The position numbers were made by a program, and so were the translations under genes. Below are positions 63,878-64,000 of a DNA stretch of 64,000 bases, one piece after another; position 1 is the first letter of the stretch; the number at the start of each line of letters is the position of its first letter. The DNA comes from Pseudovibrio sp947494035 (GTDB lineage: Bacteria > Pseudomonadota > Alphaproteobacteria > Rhizobiales > Stappiaceae), in NCBI GenBank assembly GCA_947494035.1, contig CANLTN010000017.1:24207-88206 (forward strand). Reading direction: 5' to 3'. Under the pieces are notes generated by a model. The model was given only the letters and a program-made list of their open reading frames with translations, did not search any database and was not told where the DNA came from.

Positions 63878-64000
63878 TCTTCTCTTTCTCTCAAAAATTT
63901 GCACTTCTTTAAAGAAATCACCAGTCTAAAGCGGATTGCGTTTGATTTGAATCGAGAGGTTCTCAGCTTGAGCACATTTGTCTGGTTCACTTTCTTTCAG

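Overview
The window reads as a chromosome segment of a marine-type alphaproteobacterium of moderate GC content. This rests on an NDUFA12-type complex I accessory protein, an ExoR-type Sel1 protein, an Irr-like iron box before a suf operon of alphaproteobacterial layout, a class II ribonucleotide reductase with paired NrdR-like boxes, and a full glycine-betaine demethylation locus. The gene mix would fit a Pseudovibrio- or Stappiaceae-like organism, but that placement is inference. No prophage, CRISPR array or intact insertion sequence is visible.

Layout. 1-4.4 kb: the end of a molybdenum hydroxylase pair (IorA/IorB-like), an orphan norE/norF-like pair and a small lipoprotein. 4.7-7.2 kb: an ornithine-cyclodeaminase-family gene divergent from an Lrp/AsnC regulator, then an unknown protein. 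7.3-24.3 kb: a catabolic island for N-methylated glycines. It holds a Rieske glycine-betaine monooxygenase with its reductase (gbcA, gbcB), two FAD-GcvT fusion dehydrogenases of the dimethylglycine/sarcosine dehydrogenase family, heterotetrameric sarcosine oxidase (soxBDAG), two paralogous GlxA/AraC-type activators, and a choline-kinase-like gene in one operon with the second dehydrogenase. Together these can take glycine betaine through dimethylglycine and sarcosine to glycine and C1 units. 24.8-30.1 kb: a surface-glycan group (methyltransferase, KpsC-like transferase, GT8, FkbM methyltransferase, left-handed beta-helix protein).

30.1-41.9 kb is a looser accessory stretch: AT-rich non-coding DNA, a tandem family of tiny lipoproteins with decayed copies, substrate-binding proteins without their transporters, an Rrf2/MFS divergent pair, a solute:sodium symporter, a VTT-like membrane protein and insertion-sequence scars. 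41.9-64 kb is mostly core: nrdJ, a degenerate receiver protein, the NDUFA12 homologue, an alpha/beta hydrolase, the suf operon (cysteine desulfurase, sufB, sufC, sufD, sufS, sufT-like, A-type carrier), a TenA homologue, a TfoX N-domain protein, a diguanylate cyclase, an RhlE-like helicase, parE, exoR-like and three tandem tRNA-Pro(TGG) genes.

The least explained signals are the lipoprotein family with its two-cysteine SDGSTG tail (31.3-32.4 kb, relative at 4.1 kb), the choline-kinase-like gene tied to dimethylglycine dehydrogenase, and the receiver protein that lacks its phosphoacceptor.
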